This document shows, piece after piece, positions 28,043-34,788 of a DNA stretch of 64,000 nt. Origin of the DNA: Steroidobacter agaridevorans (GTDB taxonomy: Bacteria > Pseudomonadota > Gammaproteobacteria > Steroidobacterales > Steroidobacteraceae); the NCBI RefSeq assembly GCF_009932555.1, contig NZ_BLJO01000005.1:271140-335139 (forward strand). Reading direction: 5' to 3'. Position numbers and translations under genes: made by a program. The notes under the pieces are model-generated. The model saw only the letters and a program-made list of their open reading frames with translations, did no database searches and was not told the DNA's origin. Position 1 is the first letter of the stretch. Every line of letters begins with the position of its first letter.

Positions 28043-28771
28043 ATGGTGTACGAGCTTTATTACTGGCCGGGCATCCAGGGGCGCGGCGAATTCGTCCGGC
28101 TGGCGCTGGAAGAAGGCGGCGCGAAGTACATCGACATCGCATTGAAGCCCGAGAACCGCGGTGGCGGCGTGCCCGCCATGAATAAATTTCTCGAAGGGCC
28201 GCGTGTGCCGCATCCGCCGTTCGCGCCACCCTTCCTCAAAGTGGGCAAGCAGCTCATCGGCCAGACCTCGAACATCCTGCTGTACCTCGGCGGCCCGTTG
28301 AAGCTCGCGCCTCGCGATGAAGCAGGCAAACTTTGGGTGCATCAATTGCAGCTGACGGTCGCCGATCTGGTCGTCGAAGCGCACGACACGCATCACCCGA
28401 TCGCGGCCGGTCTCTATTACAAGGATCAGAAAGCGGCGGCAAAACGCCGCGCCGAGGACTTCCGCGAACACCGCATTCCGAAGTTCTTCAACTATTTCGA
28501 GAAAGTGCTGACGCGCAATCGAACCGCCGGCCCCTGGCTCGTCGGTCGTCGGGTGACCTATGCGGACCTGTCACTCGCGCAGGTCGTCGCGGGTATTCGT
28601 TACGCGTTTCCCAAGGCGTCGACGAAGGCGCTCCGCAAACATCCTCGATTGATGAAACTGCACGACGCCGTATTCGAACGCCCGCGCATCAAGCGCTACG
28701 CCGAGTCAGGCCGACGCCTCGCATTCAACAACGACGACTTGTTCCGGAATTACCCGGAGCTGGATGGCTGA
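28043..28771 (+). CDS. glutathione S-transferase family protein
   Basis: A 242-residue GST. The thioredoxin-like N-domain starts YELYYWPGIQGRGEFVRLALEEGG, with Tyr in the usual catalytic region, and QTSNILLYL in the glutathione-gamma-glutamyl site. The helical C-domain carries GPWLVGRRVTYADLSLAQVV, the N-capping box. An insert (PENRGGGVPAMNKFLEGPRVPHPPF) is longer than in typical bacterial GSTs. It probably forms an operon with lysR (19-bp gap). The end overlaps the convergent NTF2-type gene by 22 bp. Confidence 0.82.
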   Translation: MVYELYYWPGIQGRGEFVRLALEEGGAKYIDIALKPENRGGGVPAMNKFLEGPRVPHPPFAPPFLKVGKQLIGQTSNILLYLGGPLKLAPRDEAGKLWVHQLQLTVADLVVEAHDTHHPIAAGLYYKDQKAAAKRRAEDFREHRIPKFFNYFEKVLTRNRTAGPWLVGRRVTYADLSLAQVVAGIRYAFPKASTKALRKHPRLMKLHDAVFERPRIKRYAESGRRLAFNNDDLFRNYPELDG

Positions 28772-29199
28772 GCCGGCACTGACACGTGGGTGTAAACCAC
28801 CTGCCACTTGCCGTTGCGTTTGGCCCAGATGTCCGCGAATCGCAGCGTGACCGCGAACGGCTTGCCTTCCGATGTGCCTTTGAGATGCACAAGCCCGCCC
28901 ATGACCGCGCCATCGCCCCAGGCCTTTTCAACCGGCTCCAGCACTTTGAACGGCTCGATCTTGTAGCCGGGCGAGAGATAGTCGGCGATCAGCTCTGACT
29001 TGTTCTGCACCTTGCCGCTGCTGTTGACCAGCACGTATTCATCAGCGACCAAGCGGTGCAACTCGGCGCCATCCGCCTTCACCTGCGCGTGATCGTAATC
29101 CTCGACGGCCTTGCGCAGGTCAGCCGGAATATCCGCCGCAATCGCAGCTGCTGCCCAAGCGACGCACGCGAGCAGAACGGCAACGCATTTCTTGAACAC
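28750..29199 (-). CDS. exported NTF2-fold (SnoaL/DUF4440-like) protein
   Basis: A 149-residue protein with a signal peptide (FKKCVAVLLACVAWAAAAIAA) and then an NTF2-like fold: DHAQVKADGAELHRLVADEYVLVNSSG, SELIADYLSPGYKIEPF, and FADIWAKRNGKWQVVYTHVS. Such proteins are small-molecule binding or isomerase-like, and function is often unknown. The start is GTG at 29199, with GGATGAGG 8 bases upstream; the frame is open much further upstream but without homology. It is the last gene after the deacetylase on this strand. Confidence 0.75.
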   Translation of the reverse strand: MFKKCVAVLLACVAWAAAAIAADIPADLRKAVEDYDHAQVKADGAELHRLVADEYVLVNSSGKVQNKSELIADYLSPGYKIEPFKVLEPVEKAWGDGAVMGGLVHLKGTSEGKPFAVTLRFADIWAKRNGKWQVVYTHVSVPAQPSSSG

Positions 29200-29246
29200 T
29201 GTGAGCACCTCATCCTTTGGCGATGAGGCATGGTATGAACTGGCAG

Positions 29247-29822
29247 CTACGCCGGCAACAGCGCCGGGCGCAGTCCCCGATCCGACAAATTGCGCAGGAA
29301 TACCGGAAGAATCTGTACCAGCTGATCCGGCCGATTGTGCTTGTTCTGACCGTCGTGCATCAGCACGATGTCGCCGCCCTTCACCGCGTCGAGCCGCTTC
29401 TCGATACCCTCGGCCGCTCCGAGCGGGCCCCAGTCGATGGCGCTCACATTCCAAAGAACGACCTGCTCGCCGCAACGATGCGCCTCGTCACTCATGCAGG
29501 CTCGTTCGCGTCCATGCGGCGGGCGATAGAACCCGGGCTGCACGCCGAGCACATCGCTGATCGCGTTTGCACCATCGCGCACCTGCGCTCGCGCAGCTCG
29601 TTGCGACATGAACCACGGATGACGATGGCTGAATGTGTGATTGCCCACTGCATGCCCGGCGTCATGAACTCGCCGCATCAGATCGGGGAAGCGCTGCGCC
29701 TGTCGCCCGATCGCGAAGAACGTTGCCTTCACGCCCTCTTTCTCGAGCGCATCGAGCACGCGCGGCGTCCACTCGGGATCCGGTCCGTCATCGAACGTGA
29801 GATAGACGCGGTTGGCGCACAT
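29247..29822 (-). CDS. polysaccharide deacetylase (NodB homology domain)
   Basis: A 191-residue carbohydrate esterase family 4 domain with no signal peptide. Motif 1 TFDDGPDPEWT gives the base and metal aspartates, motif 2 HTFSH gives the metal histidines, motif 3 is RPPHGRER, and late LMHDG supplies the remaining histidine. It likely N-deacetylates a GlcNAc-containing glycan or glycolipid. It starts two bases after the stop of the YkoP-like gene, which itself overlaps the glycosyltransferase gene, so it is the third gene of a coupled cassette. Lack of an export signal is unusual for cell-wall acting family members. Confidence 0.88.
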   Translation of the reverse strand: MCANRVYLTFDDGPDPEWTPRVLDALEKEGVKATFFAIGRQAQRFPDLMRRVHDAGHAVGNHTFSHRHPWFMSQRAARAQVRDGANAISDVLGVQPGFYRPPHGRERACMSDEAHRCGEQVVLWNVSAIDWGPLGAAEGIEKRLDAVKGGDIVLMHDGQNKHNRPDQLVQILPVFLRNLSDRGLRPALLPA

Positions 29823-29824
29823 CG

Positions 29825-30379
29825 CTAGCCGACCTTCAACTTATCCAGATTGCGCGACAGAGCCTCACGCGTCAGCCAGTATAGGCGGGGCTCCGCCTGC
29901 TCGCGATTGCGAATGCGCGCAGCCGGCGCGAACACCCACATCAGCATCTTGAAATGCGCCGAGAGCAACCGGGTCTTCCACGTCTTCGGCATCGGCGTGC
30001 TCACGAAACCGACGACCTCGCCGTGCGCGGGAATCCAAGTCGTGCCCTGAAACACACGCACATCGGCCAACGAAGGATCGTTATGCGCCGCCTCCGCCAG
30101 CTTGCGCAGCGATTCACGCATCAGCTTGGCAAAGCGAAAGCCGACGCGATGCATCGAGCCCTCGCCCAATGCGGCGATGCTCGCATTGTTGAAGTGCAGA
30201 CGGCCGATGACGTCGTTGTCGCGCAGTAACGTGCCATCCTCGAATTTCAACTCCGGCCCGCGATAGTGCGTCCGGCCGATGAACAGCACCGGTCCGAGCG
30301 TTTTCAATTTGTAGCGACGGTAGTACCACGCGTCGACCAGGCCGAGCGCGCGCTGCGCGAGCCGATGCATTGCCTTCAT
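29825..30379 (-). CDS. YkoP-like protein of unknown function
   Basis: A 184-residue basic protein. Conserved-looking segments are PVLFIGRTHYRGPELKFEDG, DNDVIGRLHFNNASIAAL and KLMRESLRKLAEAA. From memory it resembles uncharacterised YkoP-type proteins that sit beside, or are fused to, polysaccharide deacetylases; this is recall and not a search. No catalytic motif was recognised. The ATG at 30379 overlaps the glycosyltransferase stop (ATGA) and its stop lies 2 bases before the deacetylase ATG, which places it in the same pathway. Confidence 0.65.
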   Translation of the reverse strand: MKAMHRLAQRALGLVDAWYYRRYKLKTLGPVLFIGRTHYRGPELKFEDGTLLRDNDVIGRLHFNNASIAALGEGSMHRVGFRFAKLMRESLRKLAEAAHNDPSLADVRVFQGTTWIPAHGEVVGFVSTPMPKTWKTRLLSAHFKMLMWVFAPAARIRNREQAEPRLYWLTREALSRNLDKLKVG

Positions 30380-31788
30380 GGAGTTTGTTGCGCCACTGCC
30401 CGGTTGACGGACGCGAGGTCGAGTGCGAGTTGCGCCACCTTGGCCGCGCCGTCGCGCTGACCCAGCAGCCACGCGCGACGCTGCATATTCTGCAATACAT
30501 CCCGATCACGCAGCAGCGCATCGACCCGCTCCAACAATTCACCATCGGCGACCAGGCCGCCGACTTCGTGTCGCGTGAGGAAATCGACGTTGAAGCCTTC
30601 CTGCCCGCCAAGCGAGCGCGTCGCGAGCAGCGGCCGGCCACAGGCCAGCGCTTCGGCGACGGTGATTCCGCCCGGCTTGCCGACGACCACATCGGACGCG
30701 CGCAGATAAACATCCATGCGATCGGTCCAGTCGCACACTTTCAACCGCTGCGGATGCCGGGCCGCGAGCCGATCCAGCGCCGAGCGCGCTTTGTTATTTG
30801 TGCCGGGCATGACGATGACATGCGTCGACGCCGGTCGCTGCAAGAGCGACATCGCTGCGGTGTCCACACTCAGCCCCAAGCCGCCGCCGAGCACCAGCAC
30901 GACCTGCGAATCTTCCGGCAGGCCCACCGCACGCCGCGCCTCCACCTGTGACAGCGGGAACGCGAAATCCGGCATCAATGGCACACCAGTAACGACTGCC
31001 CGCGAGGTTGTCGACGAGCCATCCCCTTCCAGGATGGAGGGGTGCGCTACACAGTACCGATCGACACCGCGCTGCTTCCAGAAATCGTGCACGCCAAAAT
31101 CCGTCAGTACTCCGATCATCGAAGTCTGCACCTTGCCGCGTTGCTTCAAATAGGACGTCATGGCGGCAGGAATCATCTGGGTGCTGATGATCACATCGGG
31201 CGCGAATTTGCGGATCGCCGGCTCCAGGCGCCGAATCAGCCGCAGGTACGTGAACTTCCAGAGGGCTAGCCGGGCGCGCACGCCGTTGCCCGCAAGACTG
31301 TCACCGTCATACGGCATCGACGCGCACAGCAACGAGTACAGCAGTTTGTCCGATGCGTATCGACCGCCTCGCGGGATGCTCTGCCCCTCCTTCGACGCAA
31401 CCGAAGCGATCAGCTCGAGCACTTCGAGCACGGCGCGCGGCGGGCCGGAACGGCTCTCCAAGACCTGGCGCCAGGTGCCGGCTTCCAGGTGATACAGCCG
31501 CTCATACAAATCGGAATGGTTTTGAACCAGATCCAGATACGTCGCATGAATAGCGCGCGCCGCGCCGGCATTCATCAGCGACCAGAAATCGACGGTGGCG
31601 ACCTCGGCCTGATCCTGCAATGCCGCCGCGACGGCCTGGGCCGCCCGCACATGCCCCAACCCCAGGCCCGACGTGAGCAACAGGACACGCAGCGGCGGCC
31701 CGTCGTGAGATATCGGCTGATCGTTGTCAGAAAATACGAATGCTTCGCGAGCGGGTAGCGATCCTGAACTGGGGAGATCGAGGCGCAT
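30376..31788 (-). CDS. MGDG synthase-type glycosyltransferase (GT28 fold)
   Basis: About 470 residues. The N-domain is PF06925 (monogalactosyldiacylglycerol synthase type): LRVLLLTSGLGLGHVRAAQAVAAAL, then DVIISTQMIPAAM. The C-domain is GT28-like: VVLVLGGGLGLSVDTA and the nucleotide-sugar site DVVVGKPGGITVAEALACGRPLLA. Relatives (YpfP/UgtP, MurG) add sugar to diacylglycerol or lipid carriers, so the product is probably a glycolipid. The start may be ATG 31788 or ATG 31827; the former is chosen as nearer homology. It heads a coupled three-gene set. Confidence 0.85.
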   Translation of the reverse strand: MRLDLPSSGSLPAREAFVFSDNDQPISHDGPPLRVLLLTSGLGLGHVRAAQAVAAALQDQAEVATVDFWSLMNAGAARAIHATYLDLVQNHSDLYERLYHLEAGTWRQVLESRSGPPRAVLEVLELIASVASKEGQSIPRGGRYASDKLLYSLLCASMPYDGDSLAGNGVRARLALWKFTYLRLIRRLEPAIRKFAPDVIISTQMIPAAMTSYLKQRGKVQTSMIGVLTDFGVHDFWKQRGVDRYCVAHPSILEGDGSSTTSRAVVTGVPLMPDFAFPLSQVEARRAVGLPEDSQVVLVLGGGLGLSVDTAAMSLLQRPASTHVIVMPGTNNKARSALDRLAARHPQRLKVCDWTDRMDVYLRASDVVVGKPGGITVAEALACGRPLLATRSLGGQEGFNVDFLTRHEVGGLVADGELLERVDALLRDRDVLQNMQRRAWLLGQRDGAAKVAQLALDLASVNRAVAQQTP

Positions 31789-31902
31789 GCCGTGTTCCGA
31801 TGTCCGGCGGCTGCGCCGGGCGTGCAATGAACATTACTCCTTTGAATGCCCCATCGTAGTCCTCGGTTCCGGACGCCGCATGAGGACATTGTTCATTTTC
31901 AA

Positions 31903-32481
31903 TCACTTCAGTCGTGATCGTTCGGCGAGCGGCGGCATCACCCACATATATATGCCGTCGGCGCCGAGATTGACCGAGCGATCCGGCGGCCAGTCTTTGC
32001 CCATGTCGAAATCATGCGAGACCACTCGCGCGCCCGGCGGCAGCTCGGCGAACAGTTTCGGTTTGAGACGCCGATTCAATTCGGGCAAGAGATACAACAT
32101 GACGACCGTCGCTTCGCGCAGATCGGTCTCGAACATATCGCCAACTCGGAATGTGACCAGCTGGTCGACGCCCTGCGCTTTGGCATTGGCGCGCGCTTCT
32201 CGGATTCGAGCCGGATCGAGATCCACCCCGACGCCGCGTGTGCCGTACTGCTTGGCGGCGGCGATGACCATGCGACCGTCGCCGCAACCGAGGTCGTAGA
32301 CCACGTCGGTCGCTTTGATCTTGGCCTCGTAGAGCATCCGGTCGACCACTTCATGCGGCGTGGCGACGTACCAGACGTCGAGCTTGCGCTTGGGTTTGGT
32401 CGGCTCGACCTCGGAGCCGGCGGCGAATTGGCAGAGCGCCAGCAGTATTAGCCCCAATAGCGCGAGTGCGGGGTGTGGCAC
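31903..32481 (-). CDS. exported class I SAM-dependent methyltransferase-like protein
   Basis: About 192 residues from GTG at 32481. An N-terminal hydrophobic stretch (ALALLGLILLALCQFAAGSE) looks like a signal peptide. A Rossmann methyltransferase follows with WYVATPHEVVDRML, VVYDLGCGDGRMVIAAAK (SAM motif I), GVGVDLDPARI (motif II acidic) and VVMLYLLPELNRRLKP (motif IV region). Such secreted-looking relatives are widespread, with unknown substrate. The start is uncertain: the frame stays open to a TTG at 32577, without a good ribosome binding site at any candidate. Confidence 0.7.
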   Translation of the reverse strand: MPHPALALLGLILLALCQFAAGSEVEPTKPKRKLDVWYVATPHEVVDRMLYEAKIKATDVVYDLGCGDGRMVIAAAKQYGTRGVGVDLDPARIREARANAKAQGVDQLVTFRVGDMFETDLREATVVMLYLLPELNRRLKPKLFAELPPGARVVSHDFDMGKDWPPDRSVNLGADGIYMWVMPPLAERSRLK

Positions 32482-32594
32482 TGGGTTAGACGGTCGCAAG
32501 CAACCTCCGTCAACGTTGATCACTGAACGATCAATCCAACGCCCGAGCCATCTTCCGCCGCAGATGCGCGAAGTCAAGCCTCGGTTATCAAGAA

Positions 32595-32617
32595 GTTATC
32601 CACCGCTTCTGTGGATA
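32595..32617. repeat. inverted pair of DnaA-box-like 9-mers
   Basis: TTATCCACC (32595-32603) and, on the other strand, ATATCCACA (complement of TGTGGATAT at 32609-32617) each differ from the DnaA box TTATCCACA at one base. Together they form TATCCAC / GTGGATA arms around a 7-base centre, 50 bp upstream of the tRNA gene. Confidence 0.35.
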
Positions 32618-32666
32618 TCTGGGCGCTGGCGCGACTGACTGCTAGAATTGCGCGCTTCGACGATAT

Positions 32667-33043
32667 GGGCCTGTAGCACAACGGTTAGTGCAGGGGACTC
32701 ATCGATAAAAGGTGCCTTCGTGTGCGAAAGCCACGAAGTGGACGGGATGAATTCAGGGAACCCTTCCGCCTCACCCTCGCGGGGATGGCGTGGCAACCCT
32801 GAGCCAAGCCGGCGGTACACCGCCGGAAGGTGCAGAGACTACCTGAGGGCGGGTTCGATACCGGGACTTCGGTCCTGGCGACGAATCCGAGCGCCCTTGA
32901 TAACAGGCTGGAGCGTCCCGCACCCCACCGCTCGCTTCGATTTATTCGAAAGGCGCGGGTGAAGAGATAGTCCACTCCCTTTGGAAACATCGGGACCACA
33001 GTGAATCCCTTGGTTGCAGGTTCGAATCCTGCCGGGCCCACCA
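32667..33043 (+). tRNA. tRNA-Ile(CAU) interrupted by a group I intron
   Basis: The exons 32667-32702 and 33004-33043 join to a 76-nt cloverleaf with encoded CCA (33041-33043). The acceptor GGGCCTG pairs with CGGGCCC, the D stem is GCAC/GTGC, the anticodon stem is GGGGA/TCCCT with loop CTCATAA (anticodon CAT), and the T arm is GCAGG-TTCGAAT-CCTGC. The CTCATAATC-CTTGGT neighbourhood matches the minor tRNA-Ile that is converted by TilS to lysidine-34 and reads AUA. Elongator tRNA-Met is the alternative but fits less well. The intron lies between positions 36 and 37. Confidence 0.9.
32703..33003 (+). ncRNA. group I self-splicing intron (IC3-like) in the anticodon loop
   Basis: A 301-nt intron without an encoded protein. 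It starts after T36 and ends in G (33003), as group I introns require. The internal guide GTG (32712-32714) faces the exon end CAT. P2 is CTTCGTG/CACGAAG (32716-32722 with 32732-32738), capped by a GAAA loop. The conserved P element is AATTCAGGGAACCC (32750-32763), Q is CAACCCTGAGCCAAGC (32794-32809), R is GTGCAGAGACTACC (32830-32843) and S is AAGAGATAGTCCA (32962-32974). P9 with a GGAAA cap precedes the 3' splice site. The GTG guide, the P2 start and the position match the Azoarcus tRNA-Ile ribozyme plan. Confidence 0.92.
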
Positions 33044-33232
33044 TTTCGTTCTAGCGCGCGGTGCAGCGCGCATGAATCCAAAGTCGACCCCCGCTCGAAC
33101 TTTGACGGTTGGTTAGCCTCCCCCTCTTGAGTCAGAGCCGCGAACGTTCGTCCACGCGACGCCAGCCTCGCGTTCGGTTCCATCGTCCCGCGAGGCCGAG
33201 TCGGGCACGAACTACGCGGACACCTTTCGGCT

Positions 33233-34768
33233 ATGAACAAAAAAACGGCGCTGGCCCTGCTGGGCCTGAATGACAACAAGGATCGGGTCAGGGTGGCGCG
33301 GGCTTATGGCGAACGACTGGCTCTTCTCCAGGACAAGCTCATGTCGGCGCAGTCCGAGCAAGAGCGCAGCGCCCATGGCGTCGAACTCGCCGAGTTGGGC
33401 AAGGCTTATGAAGTGCTCACCGGCGCAGGCCACGGCGCGAAATCAAATGAAGCGTCTGCGACTGTTATGCGCACGGGCACGATGCAATCGCCTGCAGCAG
33501 ATGCGTTCGTTCGCATGGAGCCCGGCGCAGTCATCGCGGGTCGTCTGGAAATCGGCGCATTGCTCGGGGAAGGAGGCATGGGCTGCGTGTACGCTGCGCG
33601 CGATCGTCTGAAGGGTGAGGACGTCGCGATCAAAGTGTTGCGACACGACCTGCAATTCAGCAGCGCGGCAAAGGAGCGTTTCCTCGCCGAAGCAAAAGTT
33701 TCCTGCAGTCTGTCTCATCCCAACATCGTGCGCGTGCATGACGTCGGCATCGGCGGCGGCCTCTATTACCTGTCCATGGAGCGCTTGAAAGGTCACACGC
33801 TGCGCCACCAGATCGAGCAGTATCGCAAGAAGAATCGCGCCTTCCGTATTGCCGAGGTCACGGACATCGCGCATCAGCTGATCGATGCACTCGACTACGC
33901 GCATCGCTACATCATGCATCGGGACATCAAGCCGGAGAACATCTGGCTGGCCGAGGATGGCACGGTCAAGTTGATGGACTTCGGCATCGCTCGAGCGTCG
34001 AGCGACTCTCAGATGACGAAGACCGGCGTGACGCTCGGCACGGCTTACTACATGTCGCCGGAACAACGCATCGGCTCGAAGAAAGTGGACTGGCGCACCG
34101 ATCAGTATGCGCTCGGCGTGGTGTTGTATGAATTGTTGGCCGGCACCTTGCCGACCGGCGCGGTGCAGCCGATCGATACGATTCGTCGCGATCTGCCGAA
34201 ACGCTATGCGAAAGCGCTCATGCGAGCGATGTCGACATCGCCGCGGAAGCGTTTCCGATCGTATAACGAGATGCTGGCCGAGATGCAGTTGCCACGCTCG
34301 AGGCAGTCGTTTCGTTTTGCTGGCTTGCTGTTGATCGGCGCCGGAGTGGCGGCAGCGGGGTACGCGGTCTGGAATGTCCCCGATTGGCAAACGAAACTGT
34401 CAGCTGCTGTTATCGCGCTGAAAGCAGAGCTGGCGGGAACGGGCGCAGCGGAGGTGGGGGCTTCCGATGCCGGACGTGCAGAGGGGTTGATCCCTGTCGA
34501 CGTTCCGCCGCCGGAAGAAACATCGTGGGTCGCAACTGCCTTGACGGAGCCCGAGTCACAGTCGGCGTTGGAGACAGTGCCCGTGCCGGACTCGGAGTCA
34601 GAGCCGAAACTGGAATCGCAGTCGGACTCGGAGTCAGAGCCCGGCTTGGAGGCTCAGCCGCCCTCCGAGCCGGAACAATTGCCAAGCTCGGTGGCAGAGC
34701 CGGAGCCAGAGGCATCGCTGCAAGCTCCAGCCCTATCGACCGATGCAGTCAGCGCGACCCCGCCGTGA
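33233..34768 (+). CDS. membrane serine/threonine protein kinase with J-domain-like N-terminus
   Basis: A 511-residue Hanks-type kinase. Residues 5-65 form a helical segment ending KAYEVLTG that resembles a J domain without the HPD motif. The kinase has LGEGGMGCVY (111-120), K134, HRDIKPEN (229-236), DFG (249-251) and GTAYYMSPEQ, so it should be active. A single membrane helix spans about 362-380 (FAGLLLIGAGVAAAGYAVW). A serine/glutamate/proline-rich tail of about 110 residues with repeated SESEP units would face the periplasm. ATG at 33233. It stands alone between the tRNA gene and the convergent receptor gene. Confidence 0.88.
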   Translation: MNKKTALALLGLNDNKDRVRVARAYGERLALLQDKLMSAQSEQERSAHGVELAELGKAYEVLTGAGHGAKSNEASATVMRTGTMQSPAADAFVRMEPGAVIAGRLEIGALLGEGGMGCVYAARDRLKGEDVAIKVLRHDLQFSSAAKERFLAEAKVSCSLSHPNIVRVHDVGIGGGLYYLSMERLKGHTLRHQIEQYRKKNRAFRIAEVTDIAHQLIDALDYAHRYIMHRDIKPENIWLAEDGTVKLMDFGIARASSDSQMTKTGVTLGTAYYMSPEQRIGSKKVDWRTDQYALGVVLYELLAGTLPTGAVQPIDTIRRDLPKRYAKALMRAMSTSPRKRFRSYNEMLAEMQLPRSRQSFRFAGLLLIGAGVAAAGYAVWNVPDWQTKLSAAVIALKAELAGTGAAEVGASDAGRAEGLIPVDVPPPEETSWVATALTEPESQSALETVPVPDSESEPKLESQSDSESEPGLEAQPPSEPEQLPSSVAEPEPEASLQAPALSTDAVSATPP

Positions 34769-34788
34769 AGGTCACGCAGTCGCCGGCA

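Noticed and set aside
32667-33043. Calling the interrupted gene elongator tRNA-Met
   Set aside because: The anticodon is CAT, but the anticodon stem and variable-loop context matches minor tRNA-Ile and the known intron site; identity determinants still need a tool check.
32685-33044. Open frames within the tRNA intron
   Set aside because: The sequence is explained by the group I intron core; the translations show no homing endonuclease motif such as LAGLIDADG or GIY-YIG.
33054-33071. GCGCGC inverted repeat after the tRNA gene as a terminator
   Set aside because: Only six pairs of alternating GC, no T-tract; such repeats are frequent by chance in this base composition.
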